This document shows positions 1 through 8,553 of a stretch of DNA of 40,138 bases, piece by piece. The notes under the pieces were generated by a model. The model did no database searches. It was not told where the DNA came from and saw nothing but the letters and a program-made list of their open reading frames with translations. Origin of the DNA: Rickettsia typhi (GTDB lineage Bacteria; Pseudomonadota; Alphaproteobacteria; Rickettsiales; UBA1997); the NCBI GenBank assembly GCA_945901265.1, contig CAMDJZ010000010.1, positions 1 to 40,138 on the forward strand, written 5' to 3'. Each line of letters starts with the position of its first letter. Within the stretch, counting starts at the first letter, position 1. The position numbers were made by a program, and so were the translations under genes.

Positions 1-760
1 ACGCCAATAAATAAAATTAAAGTTATTCAATAAACAGAAAACTAATTTACTGAATTACACTAATAATTAACTAATCTTAAATTAAATTTATTAAATAAAT
101 TTAAAAATATTTCATTAATCAATTAAAGCCAAATGCCTCGGATTAATTCGATGACACGCCTTAGTTTTAAGCTCCTTAAATCAACTATTTAGCGTAGTTT
201 TATCGCCTAATTAATGTTTAGTTTAAAATAACTAATGATAGATAGTGGCATTTACTATCATAATTATTTATAAATAAATATAATATAAGCTATTAATAAT
301 TAAATATTACAACTAATTGTTAGTAAAAATAATAATATTAACTTAATATTGCAATCTAATTAGATAGAAAAGGCTCTAACCTATCTATCAGATTAATTGC
401 AATCACTTTAATTTCTAAACTAAACTTGATTTATATATCACTAGCAAAAAACTTTGGCCAATTTAAAAACTTAATTTCAAATCTTACTTGAGCTTTTAAA
501 AAATTAACAAAATTTAGAAAGATAAAAAATTCAATTTAAATTAAAATATTCATTTACAATTATATAATCAGAAAATTACAGCCCTTGAACATTAACAAAT
601 CAAGTTGATCGCATAATAATTAATATTTTTATCAATCAAAACGCTCTCAAGCATTGATAATTAGAGCTTTGGCATAATAATAAAATTATTAAAAATAAAT
701 CAAATTTTTTTAATAGATGAACAAGCTATTGCGCCATACAAAACTCTTTTTGTTAATTAT
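1..760. other. AT-rich region without a recognisable protein gene
   Basis: No frame on either strand gives a convincing protein; the sequence is dominated by A and T runs. Several inverted repeats stand out. GATAGT at 241-246 pairs with ACTATC at 254-259. GCAAT at 351-355 with AGATAG at 362-367 pairs with CTATCT at 381-386 and ATTGC at 396-400. A third set at 629-670 is listed separately. The stretch 118-213 is richer in G and C than its surroundings, but I could not fold or match it to a known RNA. It may be leader or decayed DNA, or hold an unrecognised RNA that ends at the plus-strand terminator at 788-809. Confidence 0.5.
629..670. other. Possible H-type pseudoknot
   Basis: TTATCAAT at 629-636 is the exact reverse complement of ATTGATAA at 653-660. 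GCTCT at 643-647, inside that loop, is the reverse complement of AGAGC at 663-667, just after the first stem. With a one-base bulge at 642, AAA at 639-641 can extend the second stem against TTT at 668-670. Interlocking stems of this kind form an H-type pseudoknot in RNA from either strand. Only complementarity is seen; AT-rich DNA yields short stems by chance, so function is unproven. Confidence 0.25.
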
Positions 761-907
761 TTATTCTGAAGCTTTACTCTCACTTTTAACCGATTTCTCG
801 GTTTTTTTTGTGCGATGTTTTTTTCCTTCAGAATCTTTAGCATGACCTGCAATTGCAAAGCCTGAAGCTAAAGAAACGATAACTAACAATGATAATAATT
901 TTTTCAT
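761..907 (-). CDS. Small exported basic peptide, unknown function
   Basis: A 48-residue protein starting with ATG at 907. Residues 1-23 look like a textbook Sec signal peptide: MKK, a hydrophobic core (LLSLLVIVSLASGFAIA), then AGHA with likely cleavage after Ala23 (or after Ala20). The mature part would be only about 25 residues, almost all charged or polar (Lys, Arg, His, Glu, Ser), with no cysteine. No family is recognised. Such a peptide could sit in the periplasm, bind anionic polymers or be secreted; all of that is inference. The clean signal sequence argues that it is real although short and isolated. A plus-strand terminator-like hairpin overlaps it. Confidence 0.6.
   Translation of the reverse strand: MKKLLSLLVIVSLASGFAIAGHAKDSEGKKHRTKKTEKSVKSESKASE
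788..809 (+). terminator. Intrinsic-terminator-like hairpin on the plus strand
   Basis: AACCGA (788-793), a TTTC loop and TCGGTT (798-803) form a 6-bp stem. It runs straight into an unbroken tract of eight T at 802-809. This is the layout of a Rho-independent terminator read left to right. It lies inside the minus-strand peptide gene 761-907, where the same bases encode part of the Lys/Thr/Glu-rich tail. It may end a plus-strand transcript from the gene-free region to its left, or be a chance product of the codons AAA-ACC-GAG-AAA-TCG-GTT. Confidence 0.4.
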
Positions 908-972
908 TTAAAAAAAATTAAAGTTGATAAAGAAGCGATTGCCTAAACGACTTTCACTTATTTTTCTAGCAT

Positions 973-1455
973 TTAATTTTTACAATTTACGTAAAATAAA
1001 TTATAAAAATATGCCAAAAAAATTCTAGTTGATGCGCTTTTTTGTCGATAAAAAAAATCAACAAAAATTGCAAAATATAATCGTTTAAATCTTGTCAAAA
1101 TTGACTTGGGAAAGATTTTTTTAAATATTAATTGTTTATATTTTTTTTGAAAAAATTCTTTTATGCTCATTGCATATTTCCCAAAGAAAATTGCAGAAAA
1201 ATGTAGATAAAATTCTTGAAAATTTTTTATGAGATAATTATCTTTACAAAAATCTCTATTAAACGAAATGATACACAATCCCATCCTCATAAGACGTTTT
1301 AAAATCAAAGGTAAAATCTTCACGTAATACTCAAATTTATGCCTATAAAAAGAAGATTTGAGATATTTGATCACATCTCCAAAAATAATAAATTGCATAA
1401 AATTTTTAAAAATTTTCGATATTTTAAAAAATAATTTTTCTATAAATTTTTTCAT
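973..1455 (-). CDS. Doubtful hypothetical protein downstream of comM
   Basis: An open frame of 160 codons that starts 7 bp after the comM stop on the same strand, so it could be the last gene of that transcript. The product is dominated by Phe, Lys, Ile and Leu, is strongly basic, and shows no motif, signal peptide or clear membrane-segment pattern. This composition is what AT-rich non-coding DNA gives when translated. There is no purine-rich ribosome binding site before the ATG. I do not recognise it. It may be spurious, a fast-evolving small protein or a relic. Confidence 0.3.
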   Translation of the reverse strand: MKKFIEKLFFKISKIFKNFMQFIIFGDVIKYLKSSFYRHKFEYYVKILPLILKRLMRMGLCIISFNRDFCKDNYLIKNFQEFYLHFSAIFFGKYAMSIKEFFQKKYKQLIFKKIFPKSILTRFKRLYFAIFVDFFYRQKSASTRIFLAYFYNLFYVNCKN

Positions 1456-1462
1456 AAATTAA

Positions 1463-2983
1463 TTATAAATTACGCTGAAAGCTTATGGCTTCTAGCAAGT
1501 GAATTTTGGTAATTTCTTCAATGTTTTCTAAATCGGCGATAGTTCTTGCAACCCTTAAAATTCTTGAAATACCACGCATTGACAATTTCTTTTTATCAGC
1601 AAATTCTTGTAAAATTTTTTTTAGATTTTCATCGAGCAAACAAAATGGCTCAATAATTTTACCATCGACTTCAGCGTTGGTGCTGAAAAAAAATTCTTGA
1701 GATTTATCAACCTTATAACGCATATATTGCAGTTGCCGAGCTTTAATAACTCTTTGCCTAATGACCTGGGATTGTTCTTGACCAGAATTGTGATTGTCAA
1801 AATAATCAACCCATCCAACATTTATAATCATATCAATTCGATCAAGAAGCGGACCTGAAATTTTGCTTTTATATTCTTCTGCGCAATGCGGAGCTTTTTT
1901 GCATTCACGAGCTGTATCTCCTAGATATCCACAACGACAAGGGTTCATTGCGCATATTAATTGAAAATTGGCCGGATAAGTTATGTGAGAATTAACTCGT
2001 GAAATATTGATAAATCCAGTTTCTAATGGCTGACGAAGTGAATCCAAAACTTGCCGCGGGAACTCTGCCAATTCATCAAGAAATAAAACTCCGCGATGGG
2101 CCAGTGAAACTTCTCCGGGTTTAGCGCGCACTCCTCCGCCAACCATTGCTGGCATTGAACATGAATGATGAACTTCGCGAAAAGGTCGTTTGGTGAGCAA
2201 TTTACCTTCAATTATTTTATCACTCATACTTGCAATCATATTAATTTCTAGAACTTCCATTAATTCGAGTGGTGGTAAAATTCCACTTAATCGCGATGCA
2301 AGCATTGATTTACCAGTACCAGGTGGACCAACCATCAGTAAATTATGACCTCCCGCACCAGCAATTTCAAGAGCGCGCTTGGCAATTTCTTGACCTTTGA
2401 CATCAAACAAATCTGGATATTTTTCATTTTCTACTTCATTAGAAATGTTAAAAAGATCAGGTCGAGCGATAATTTGTTCACTCTTAAGGTGATTAATTAA
2501 TTCAATAATGCTTGATGTTGCAATAATTTGTGGATTTCCTGACCATACTGCTTCACGACCGTTTTTTTGCGGACAAATTAATCCGCAACCACGCTGATTA
2601 GCTGAAATTGCTGAAGATATCACTCCACTTACAAGATGAACTGAGCCATCAAGGCCAAGCTCACCAATAATAAAATAATTTTTAACTAATTCTTGAGATA
2701 ATACTCCAATTTCAATCATGATTCCTATTGCAATTGCCAGATCAAAATGTCCACCTTCCTTTTGTAAATCAGCAGGAGCAAGGTTAACAGTAATTTTTTG
2801 AAAAGGCCAAGCAAGCCCAGTTGAAGAAATTGCAGCGCGAACGCGCTCTTTGGATTCTCCGACCGCCTTATCTGGCAAACCAACAATTGTAAAGCTAGGA
2901 TTTCCCGAGGTAATTTTAACTTGCACAGCAACAGCTATTGCTTCAATGCCTACAAAAGCAAAGGTTTGGGTTTGGGCGACCAT
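1463..2983 (-). CDS. comM: ComM/YifB family AAA+ ATPase (Mg-chelatase-like)
   Basis: At 506 residues this is full length for the YifB/ComM family, whose best-studied member is a hexameric helicase that promotes branch migration during natural transformation. The N-terminal part (about 1-170) has the Lon-protease-like fold of the family, with the conserved segment LPDKAVGESKERVRAA near residue 36. The AAA+ core follows: Walker A GPPGTGKS at 219-226, Walker B GVLFLDELAEF at 298-308, and a cysteine cluster (CAMNPCRCG...C...C) around 340-370 typical of the Mg-chelatase-like insert. The C-terminal helical domain ends with the family segment LSMRGISRILRVARTIADLE. ATG start at 2983. No other competence gene is visible here, so the physiological role is by family only. 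Confidence 0.93.
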   Translation of the reverse strand: MVAQTQTFAFVGIEAIAVAVQVKITSGNPSFTIVGLPDKAVGESKERVRAAISSTGLAWPFQKITVNLAPADLQKEGGHFDLAIAIGIMIEIGVLSQELVKNYFIIGELGLDGSVHLVSGVISSAISANQRGCGLICPQKNGREAVWSGNPQIIATSSIIELINHLKSEQIIARPDLFNISNEVENEKYPDLFDVKGQEIAKRALEIAGAGGHNLLMVGPPGTGKSMLASRLSGILPPLELMEVLEINMIASMSDKIIEGKLLTKRPFREVHHSCSMPAMVGGGVRAKPGEVSLAHRGVLFLDELAEFPRQVLDSLRQPLETGFINISRVNSHITYPANFQLICAMNPCRCGYLGDTARECKKAPHCAEEYKSKISGPLLDRIDMIINVGWVDYFDNHNSGQEQSQVIRQRVIKARQLQYMRYKVDKSQEFFFSTNAEVDGKIIEPFCLLDENLKKILQEFADKKKLSMRGISRILRVARTIADLENIEEITKIHLLEAISFQRNL

Positions 2984-3271
2984 AATGGTTGGGCTTAAGG
3001 GTTTAAATTTGTTGTGTTAAATATTGTTATATGGTTAATAACAATAAAGTAGTTAATTATAACTTAAAAAAACAAAATTGTTTTAACTAAATTAAATTAA
3101 TTTATATAAAATATATTAACTTTAATTTACTTTGCAATAAGTTTTTTTATTTTATTTATTAACAAGATAAGAGCTTTGTTTTGAAGACCTGATATGCTTA
3201 AAATATTGATTAGTAAAGAAAAATTTTAAATAAGATTAGCAATAAAATATTCAAAATTTTAAATTTATATA

Positions 3272-4126
3272 TTAATTTGCATCGATAAATTCTCGATATT
3301 TATCAAGTAATAATCTAGAGATAGGGAAGTTTGAGCTCGATTTTTTGGCAATAATTATCTGATCGACTTTATTAATTGGTCGAATTAATAAAGTTGAACT
3401 AGTTAAAAAAATCTCCTTAGCTTGGTATAATTCTTTAACATTAAATTCTTTTTCAGTTACCGAGATTTTATTAGCTTTAGCAATTGAAATTAAACGATTA
3501 CGGGTAATTCCGCAAAGTATATGATTACTAGCGGGATGCGTGATAAGACGATCATCTTTATCGACAATAAAAACATTGGCGTAAGTTGCTTCCGTAACAA
3601 CAGAATCCCGAACAAAAATTGCATCGTCGAAACCTAAATCCTTAGCATTTTGATATGTTAAGGTTGAAGCTAGAAGTCCAACAGTTTTAATATCGCATCT
3701 TTGCCAGCGAATATCTTTAGTGGTCATTACACAAAAACCGCGATCAAACTCTTCTTTGCTAATAATTTTTTTTTCACTAACAGTTGCACTAATCGTTGGA
3801 CTTAAACCTTTCGGACAATTTGGTTGACGATTAGCCATTCCTCTAGTAATTTGCAAATAACAAAAACCGCCTTGCATTTGATTGCGCTTAAATAAATCAT
3901 ATTGCATTTGTAGTAAAAAATCCTTACTAAAATTATGATCAATTTGTAATTCATTAAGACTGCGCATCATTCGCATAATATGAGCTTCACCATCAATTAA
4001 AACACCACTCTCGAAAAGCGTTACTTCATATGCGCCATCAGCAAATTGAAAACCTCGATCTTCAATATGCACTAAACAATTTTGATGAGGCAGAAATTCG
4101 CCATTTAAAAAACTTATTTTGTTCAT
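3272..4126 (-). CDS. dat: D-amino-acid transaminase (PLP fold-type IV)
   Basis: This 284-residue class IV aminotransferase probably interconverts D-alanine and 2-oxoglutarate with pyruvate and D-glutamate, feeding peptidoglycan. The PLP lysine is Lys147 in RCDIKTVGLLAST, the context typical of bacterial D-amino-acid transaminases; Tyr33 in ADGAYEV matches the conserved tyrosine near the active site. The PLP-binding segment VVTEATYANVFIV and the motif HILCGITRNRL follow as expected. Branched-chain aminotransferase and 4-amino-4-deoxychorismate lyase share the fold, but the N-terminal FLNGEFLP and the lysine context favour Dat. It is the third gene of a minus-strand run rsmE-tlpA-like-dat (67 bp after the previous gene). 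PBP2 in the same window shows that a wall is made. Confidence 0.8.
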   Translation of the reverse strand: MNKISFLNGEFLPHQNCLVHIEDRGFQFADGAYEVTLFESGVLIDGEAHIMRMMRSLNELQIDHNFSKDFLLQMQYDLFKRNQMQGGFCYLQITRGMANRQPNCPKGLSPTISATVSEKKIISKEEFDRGFCVMTTKDIRWQRCDIKTVGLLASTLTYQNAKDLGFDDAIFVRDSVVTEATYANVFIVDKDDRLITHPASNHILCGITRNRLISIAKANKISVTEKEFNVKELYQAKEIFLTSSTLLIRPINKVDQIIIAKKSSSNFPISRLLLDKYREFIDAN

Positions 4127-4193
4127 AATTTTATAAAATTTAAAAAATAATTTTGCTTTATTTGCTCAGATAATTTTATTTCAAAATTAAATT

Positions 4194-4682
4194 TTAAAAT
4201 AATGCTTTATCGATAGCTGTTATAATTTCTTTTTTTTCTACATAACCAGAGATACTGTAAATAACGCTTCTTTTTTTATCAACGATTTGAATTTGTGGAA
4301 CGGTGTTTTTGCGATTTAAAAAATTAGTTTTAGCATCGCTAAAAAATGCACTTGGATAAGATAATTTATTGGCAAAATCAACAACTTTTTTCTCATCTTC
4401 CTTATGATCAATCGATAAGGCAATTATCACCAAACCCTTGTCCTTATAGCTTTTATAAATTTCATCTAATTCGATCATTTCTTTGCGACAATGTCCGCAC
4501 CACTGAGCCCAAAATAAAACGAGCACAGCTTTATTTTTATACTCATCAATTTCAAAAATTTTACCATTAAAATCTCTAACTTTTAAAATTGGCGAACCCC
4601 AAGATTTACTCAATGCATTATTTAGAAAACTAAATTGCCAGATCAATAAAATTAGCAAAGATATAAATATTTTTCTTAGCAT
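4194..4682 (-). CDS. TlpA/ResA-like exported thioredoxin
   Basis: At 162 residues with an N-terminal hydrophobic segment (about 4-25) that is a signal peptide or membrane anchor, the protein should act in the periplasm. The thioredoxin-like fold carries the active-site pair Cys62-Gly-His-Cys65 in FWAQWCGHCRKE and the cis-proline Pro129 in NTVPQIQIVD. TlpA, ResA and CcmG relatives reduce periplasmic disulfides, often for cytochrome c or cytochrome oxidase assembly. The substrate cannot be told here because no cytochrome biogenesis genes are adjacent. The gene lies 21 bp downstream of rsmE and 67 bp upstream of the transaminase gene, a spacing that fits co-transcription. ATG start at 4682. Confidence 0.82.
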   Translation of the reverse strand: MLRKIFISLLILLIWQFSFLNNALSKSWGSPILKVRDFNGKIFEIDEYKNKAVLVLFWAQWCGHCRKEMIELDEIYKSYKDKGLVIIALSIDHKEDEKKVVDFANKLSYPSAFFSDAKTNFLNRKNTVPQIQIVDKKRSVIYSISGYVEKKEIITAIDKALF

Positions 4683-4703
4683 TTTTTTTATATAATAAAT
4701 TAC

Positions 4704-5492
4704 TTAATCATGTGTAAAAAAATTCTGTACTAATGCAAGTGTTGCAATTACTGCGGTATCGGCTCTTAAAACTCTTGGACCAAGTCCAATTGAAATTAGA
4801 TTTTTTAAAGCATAAAATTTTTTAAATTCACTATCGCAAAAACCGCCTTCGGGACCAATAAAAATAATAATTTCTGAAATTTTTTTCTGATGTTTTTCAT
4901 CAAATTCTAAAAAAGTCTTACTGGCTTTTTTAGATCTATTCGATTCATCTGCAACTATCAGCAAAGTTTCACTATTTTCAATATTGATCAAAAATTCATC
5001 AAGTTTTTTTAGAGGATTGATTTGCGCTATATCATTACGTTCACATTGCTCGCAAGCCTCCTTAATATTCAGGCGAAAACGATTTTCATTAAATTTATCA
5101 ACAACACTATGCCTTGTTATTAAAGGCTGGAAAGCCTTAACTCCAAGCTCGGTAGCTTTAGTAGCAATTTCATCAATACGATTATTTTTTAATAAAGAAA
5201 AGGCGAGGGTGATATTACTTGAAAGCGAAAAATCGCTAATTTTTTCAATTATTTTTAAAATTAAATATTTTTTTTCAATTTCAATAATTTCAGATTTAAA
5301 TTCGCCATTTACGCCATCAAAAATAAAAATCTTATCGCCAATTTTTTGACGCATAACATTAATCAAATAGTTGAAATCATTGATCGAATCATCCTTGCTA
5401 ATTTTTACTTGCTGATGTAAAAATTCTGTGGTTAAATTACTGCCAAGTAAATTCATTTTATTTGGTTCAATAAAAATTCTAATTTTTTTCAT
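4704..5492 (-). CDS. rsmE: 16S rRNA m3U1498 methyltransferase RsmE
   Basis: This 262-residue SPOUT-class enzyme methylates N3 of U1498 of 16S rRNA using S-adenosylmethionine. The N-terminal PUA-like domain begins with RIFIE. The SPOUT trefoil-knot domain has the diagnostic KATELGV (near 132), EACEQCER (near 165), FIGPEGGF (near 211) and the C-terminal LGPRVLRADTAVIATLALVQ. Length is normal for the family (about 240-260). The ATG at 5492 fits the family N-terminus. The start lies only 10 bp from the divergent pstC start, so the rsmE promoter must overlap the beginning of pstC. Confidence 0.95.
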   Translation of the reverse strand: MKKIRIFIEPNKMNLLGSNLTTEFLHQQVKISKDDSINDFNYLINVMRQKIGDKIFIFDGVNGEFKSEIIEIEKKYLILKIIEKISDFSLSSNITLAFSLLKNNRIDEIATKATELGVKAFQPLITRHSVVDKFNENRFRLNIKEACEQCERNDIAQINPLKKLDEFLINIENSETLLIVADESNRSKKASKTFLEFDEKHQKKISEIIIFIGPEGGFCDSEFKKFYALKNLISIGLGPRVLRADTAVIATLALVQNFFTHD

Positions 5493-5502
5493 TATCTAAT
5501 CG

Positions 5503-6708
5503 ATGAGTTTTATTTCAATTCAAGGCACAACTTTAAGCATTTTATTTTGCCTTTTAACAAGTGGTATTTTTTTAAATTATTACTTTAAAAAAATGCGCAA
5601 AAACAATGACAAAAAAGCACGCTTTAATTCTCTACCAAAGCATTACAGCTATTGTTTTTGTTTATGGTTAGTGATTTTTCTTATAGGCATTTTATTTCTT
5701 GATATTTCAATCCTATTAAAGCTTATTTTTTTATCAATATTTATTATTGGCAATTTTTTTTTAATAAGATTTGCTTATCTAAAAAATTTTAATGCCAAAA
5801 AACATTTTGAAAGTGCAAATATTGCCTTACTTGCCTTAACGGCAATATTTGGAATTGGTATTACAATTGCCATCACCATAATAATTTTTAGCGAAAGCTT
5901 AAAATTTTTCCAACTTGTAAACATCAGTGATTTTCTATTTTCATTAAGCTGGAATCCACAAATGGCAATAACTAGTGAGCAAGAAGTTTCCCAAAGCTCA
6001 TTTGGAATAATTCCAGTTTTCACAGGGACTTTACTTATAACCCTAATTGCAATGGCTGTAGCAATTCCAATTGGCATAATTTCAGCAATATATTTGGGAA
6101 TGTATGCCAAATCATCGACGCGAAATATTTTAAAGCCATTAATTGAAATTTTAGCAGGAGTTCCTACGGTTGTTTACGGATATTTTGCGGTGATTGCTAT
6201 TGCCCCTTTTTTCAAAAATTTTTTTTCAATTTTTAGCGTTAACATTTCAACTGAAAGCGCTTTAGCAACAGGTTTTGTAATGGGGATCATGATCATTCCT
6301 TTTATTTTATCGCTCACTGATGATGCAATTTCAACAGTTCCACAAAGTTTAAAGGATGGAGCTTTAGCACTTGGAAGCACTAAATCTGAAATGATAAAAA
6401 AAGTTATAATTCCATCGGCAATGCCAAGTATTGTTGGAGCAATAATTTTAGCTGTTTCGCGTGCAATTGGAGAAACTATGATCGTGGTAATGTCAGCAGG
6501 ATTGGTTGCTAGATTAACTTTTAATCCACTTAATTCAGTTACAACGGCTACTGCGCAAATTGTAACCTTATTGGTTGGCGATCAAGAATTTAATAGCCCT
6601 AAAACATTATCAGCTTTTGCTTTAGCTTTAGCGCTTTTCATTTTTACTTTTATTCTTAATGTTATCGCCCTTGGAGTGATAAAAAATTACAAGAAAAAAT
6701 ATAGTTAA
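5503..6708 (+). CDS. pstC: Phosphate ABC transporter permease PstC
   Basis: A 401-residue multi-pass membrane protein, one of the two permease subunits of the high-affinity phosphate importer. The N-terminal third has extra membrane segments and the alphaproteobacterial-type extension (about 1-100). The binding-protein-dependent permease domain occupies the C-terminal half. Its EAA loop is DALALGSTKSEMIKKVIIPSAMP-like near 286-308, followed by the PstC-typical AVSRAIGETM. Upstream, VFTGTLLITLIAM and LAGVPTVVYGYFAV also match PstC. No pstA, pstB, pstS or phoU is adjacent; the next gene (ABC exporter) is convergent with 14 bp between stops. The partners must be elsewhere or the gene is an orphan. 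Confidence 0.87.
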   Translation: MSFISIQGTTLSILFCLLTSGIFLNYYFKKMRKNNDKKARFNSLPKHYSYCFCLWLVIFLIGILFLDISILLKLIFLSIFIIGNFFLIRFAYLKNFNAKKHFESANIALLALTAIFGIGITIAITIIIFSESLKFFQLVNISDFLFSLSWNPQMAITSEQEVSQSSFGIIPVFTGTLLITLIAMAVAIPIGIISAIYLGMYAKSSTRNILKPLIEILAGVPTVVYGYFAVIAIAPFFKNFFSIFSVNISTESALATGFVMGIMIIPFILSLTDDAISTVPQSLKDGALALGSTKSEMIKKVIIPSAMPSIVGAIILAVSRAIGETMIVVMSAGLVARLTFNPLNSVTTATAQIVTLLVGDQEFNSPKTLSAFALALALFIFTFILNVIALGVIKNYKKKYS

Positions 6709-6722
6709 TTTAATCTTAAAAA

Positions 6723-8477
6723 TTAATTTATCATGCCGTTAATTTGATGACTCCACATCTCTTTAAACTTTCCGTTATTTTTACTAATTAAATTTACAAA
6801 ACTATCATCTTCGATAATTTTACCAGTTTCGATAACAACAATCCTATCCATATTTTTGATGGTCGAAAGGCGATGGGCAATAGCAATTACGGTAATATTT
6901 TTTAATTTTAAAATATCTAAAATCGATTGCTGAATCTCGCTTTCAGTTTTTGAATCTAGCGAAGAAGTTGCTTCGTCAAGAATAAGAATCGAAGCATTTT
7001 TAAGTAGTGCGCGAGCAATAGCAATTCGCTGTTTTTGTCCACCTGAAAGCTTAACCCCTCTCTCGCCAACTAAAGTATCATAACCATTTTCTAAAGAAAA
7101 AATAAAATCGTGAATGTGAGCTTTTTTTGCGGACTCAATTACTTCTTCGCGTGAAGAACTGGGATTGCCGTAAGCAATATTATCAAAAATACTGCGGTGA
7201 AATAATGCCGGATCTTGGGGGATAACAGCGATATTGGCGCGTAAATCATCATTATTGATTTCTGTTAAACATTGTTGGTTTATAATAATTTTACCTGTAT
7301 AGTTAGTAAAAACTTTTAAAAGTAAATTTACTAAAGTTGATTTACCAGCTCCCGAATAGCCCACTAGCCCGATCTTTTGACCTGGATTTATCTTTAAATT
7401 AAAATCACATAATACTAAATTTTCGCTATATTTAAAATTAACATTTTCAAAAATAATTTGTGAATCTCCTAATTTTAAATTTACCAATTCATTATTTTCA
7501 TTAACCAAATTTTTCTCATCAAAAATTGTAAATGCTTCACTTAATTGCCCGTAATCATTAATCAAACCATCAATATGCTGAAGCATTGCCCAGGAATGAT
7601 CAAAGAGATGAAACATCAAGGCCAAAACCAAAACAAAATCACCAATTGTAATAATATTTTGTTGACGCAGATCGATCATTAAAAACAACGTAACAATTGG
7701 CAAAACCGCGTAAACTAAGCCAATCCAAAAATGATTAATATTAATAAACCAGATTCTTTTTTGTTCTAAATTTACAAAATCATCATTGGCATTTTTCAAT
7801 AATTTTTTTTCAAAATTGCGATTGGCAAAATGGAAAACGGTGCTGATATTAGAGATGCTATCATTGAGCAATCCGGTAATTTTCTGACGAGCTTCAGTAC
7901 TATTTTTTGATAGAAAAAAAATTTTTTTCTTGGAGTAAAACATTAGCGGTATCGAAATTGCTAGCCACAATAAATTGGCAATGGCAATTGATTGGTGAAC
8001 ATTAAAAAAAATTATTAAAGTTATTAAAATCGTTAAAACGCAATAAGCAAAGCCATGAAAAATATGATCTTGAATACTAACATATTTATCGCGAAGAGTG
8101 GCGATTTGACTAGCGATTTTACCCGAAAGATTATTTTGAAAAAATTGGTAATTATGCTCAAGAAGCATTGAGTAAGCTTTATTGATGATATTTGCTTCGA
8201 TAAATGGTTGCGATTTGTAATCGCCATAATTGTAAACTCGCCAAATCATTTGCGCTACAAAAACAGCAATACAAAAAATAGTTACGGGGAAAATAATATC
8301 GCTAATTGTAAAATTTTGATTGACCGCTAAATGGTCAATTATCAACTTGAGAGCATAATTACTAACAGGCATAAAAAATGCCGAAACTATTGGTGTTAAC
8401 ATCATCAAAAAATACCAAAATTTATAAGGCTTAATGATTTGATAAAAGAATTGACATAAGGTAATTTGATTCTTCAT
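6723..8477 (-). CDS. ABC exporter, fused permease-ATPase (MsbA/ABCB-like)
   Basis: A 584-residue half-transporter with the usual order: six membrane segments (about 1-310), then a nucleotide-binding domain. Visible motifs are Walker A GYSGAGKS (373-380), Q-loop in VIPQDPALF (near 421), signature LSGGQKQR (477-484), Walker B ILILDEATSSLD (497-508) and switch His535 in IAHRLSTI. Relatives export lipid A, drugs or peptides as homodimers. Nothing in the sequence fixes the substrate, so MsbA is only one possibility. It is convergent with pstC and separated from atpC by 76 bp. Confidence 0.85.
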   Translation of the reverse strand: MKNQITLCQFFYQIIKPYKFWYFLMMLTPIVSAFFMPVSNYALKLIIDHLAVNQNFTISDIIFPVTIFCIAVFVAQMIWRVYNYGDYKSQPFIEANIINKAYSMLLEHNYQFFQNNLSGKIASQIATLRDKYVSIQDHIFHGFAYCVLTILITLIIFFNVHQSIAIANLLWLAISIPLMFYSKKKIFFLSKNSTEARQKITGLLNDSISNISTVFHFANRNFEKKLLKNANDDFVNLEQKRIWFININHFWIGLVYAVLPIVTLFLMIDLRQQNIITIGDFVLVLALMFHLFDHSWAMLQHIDGLINDYGQLSEAFTIFDEKNLVNENNELVNLKLGDSQIIFENVNFKYSENLVLCDFNLKINPGQKIGLVGYSGAGKSTLVNLLLKVFTNYTGKIIINQQCLTEINNDDLRANIAVIPQDPALFHRSIFDNIAYGNPSSSREEVIESAKKAHIHDFIFSLENGYDTLVGERGVKLSGGQKQRIAIARALLKNASILILDEATSSLDSKTESEIQQSILDILKLKNITVIAIAHRLSTIKNMDRIVVIETGKIIEDDSFVNLISKNNGKFKEMWSHQINGMIN

Positions 8478-8553
8478 TAAAATTTAGTTAGACATAAAAA
8501 TGTATTTTAAAACTAGAATTAAATAAACCATTTTTAACTTCGAAGTTTAAAAG

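Noticed and set aside
125..160. Short resemblance of 126-138 to a conserved eukaryotic large-subunit rRNA segment
   Set aside because: The exact match is only 13 bases and the flanks diverge; expected by chance in a window this size and not bacterial 23S-like.
118..213. Possible tmRNA, SRP RNA or other conserved RNA in the less AT-rich patch
   Set aside because: No tag-peptide frame, no T-loop or CCA-type end and no recognisable SRP core could be found.
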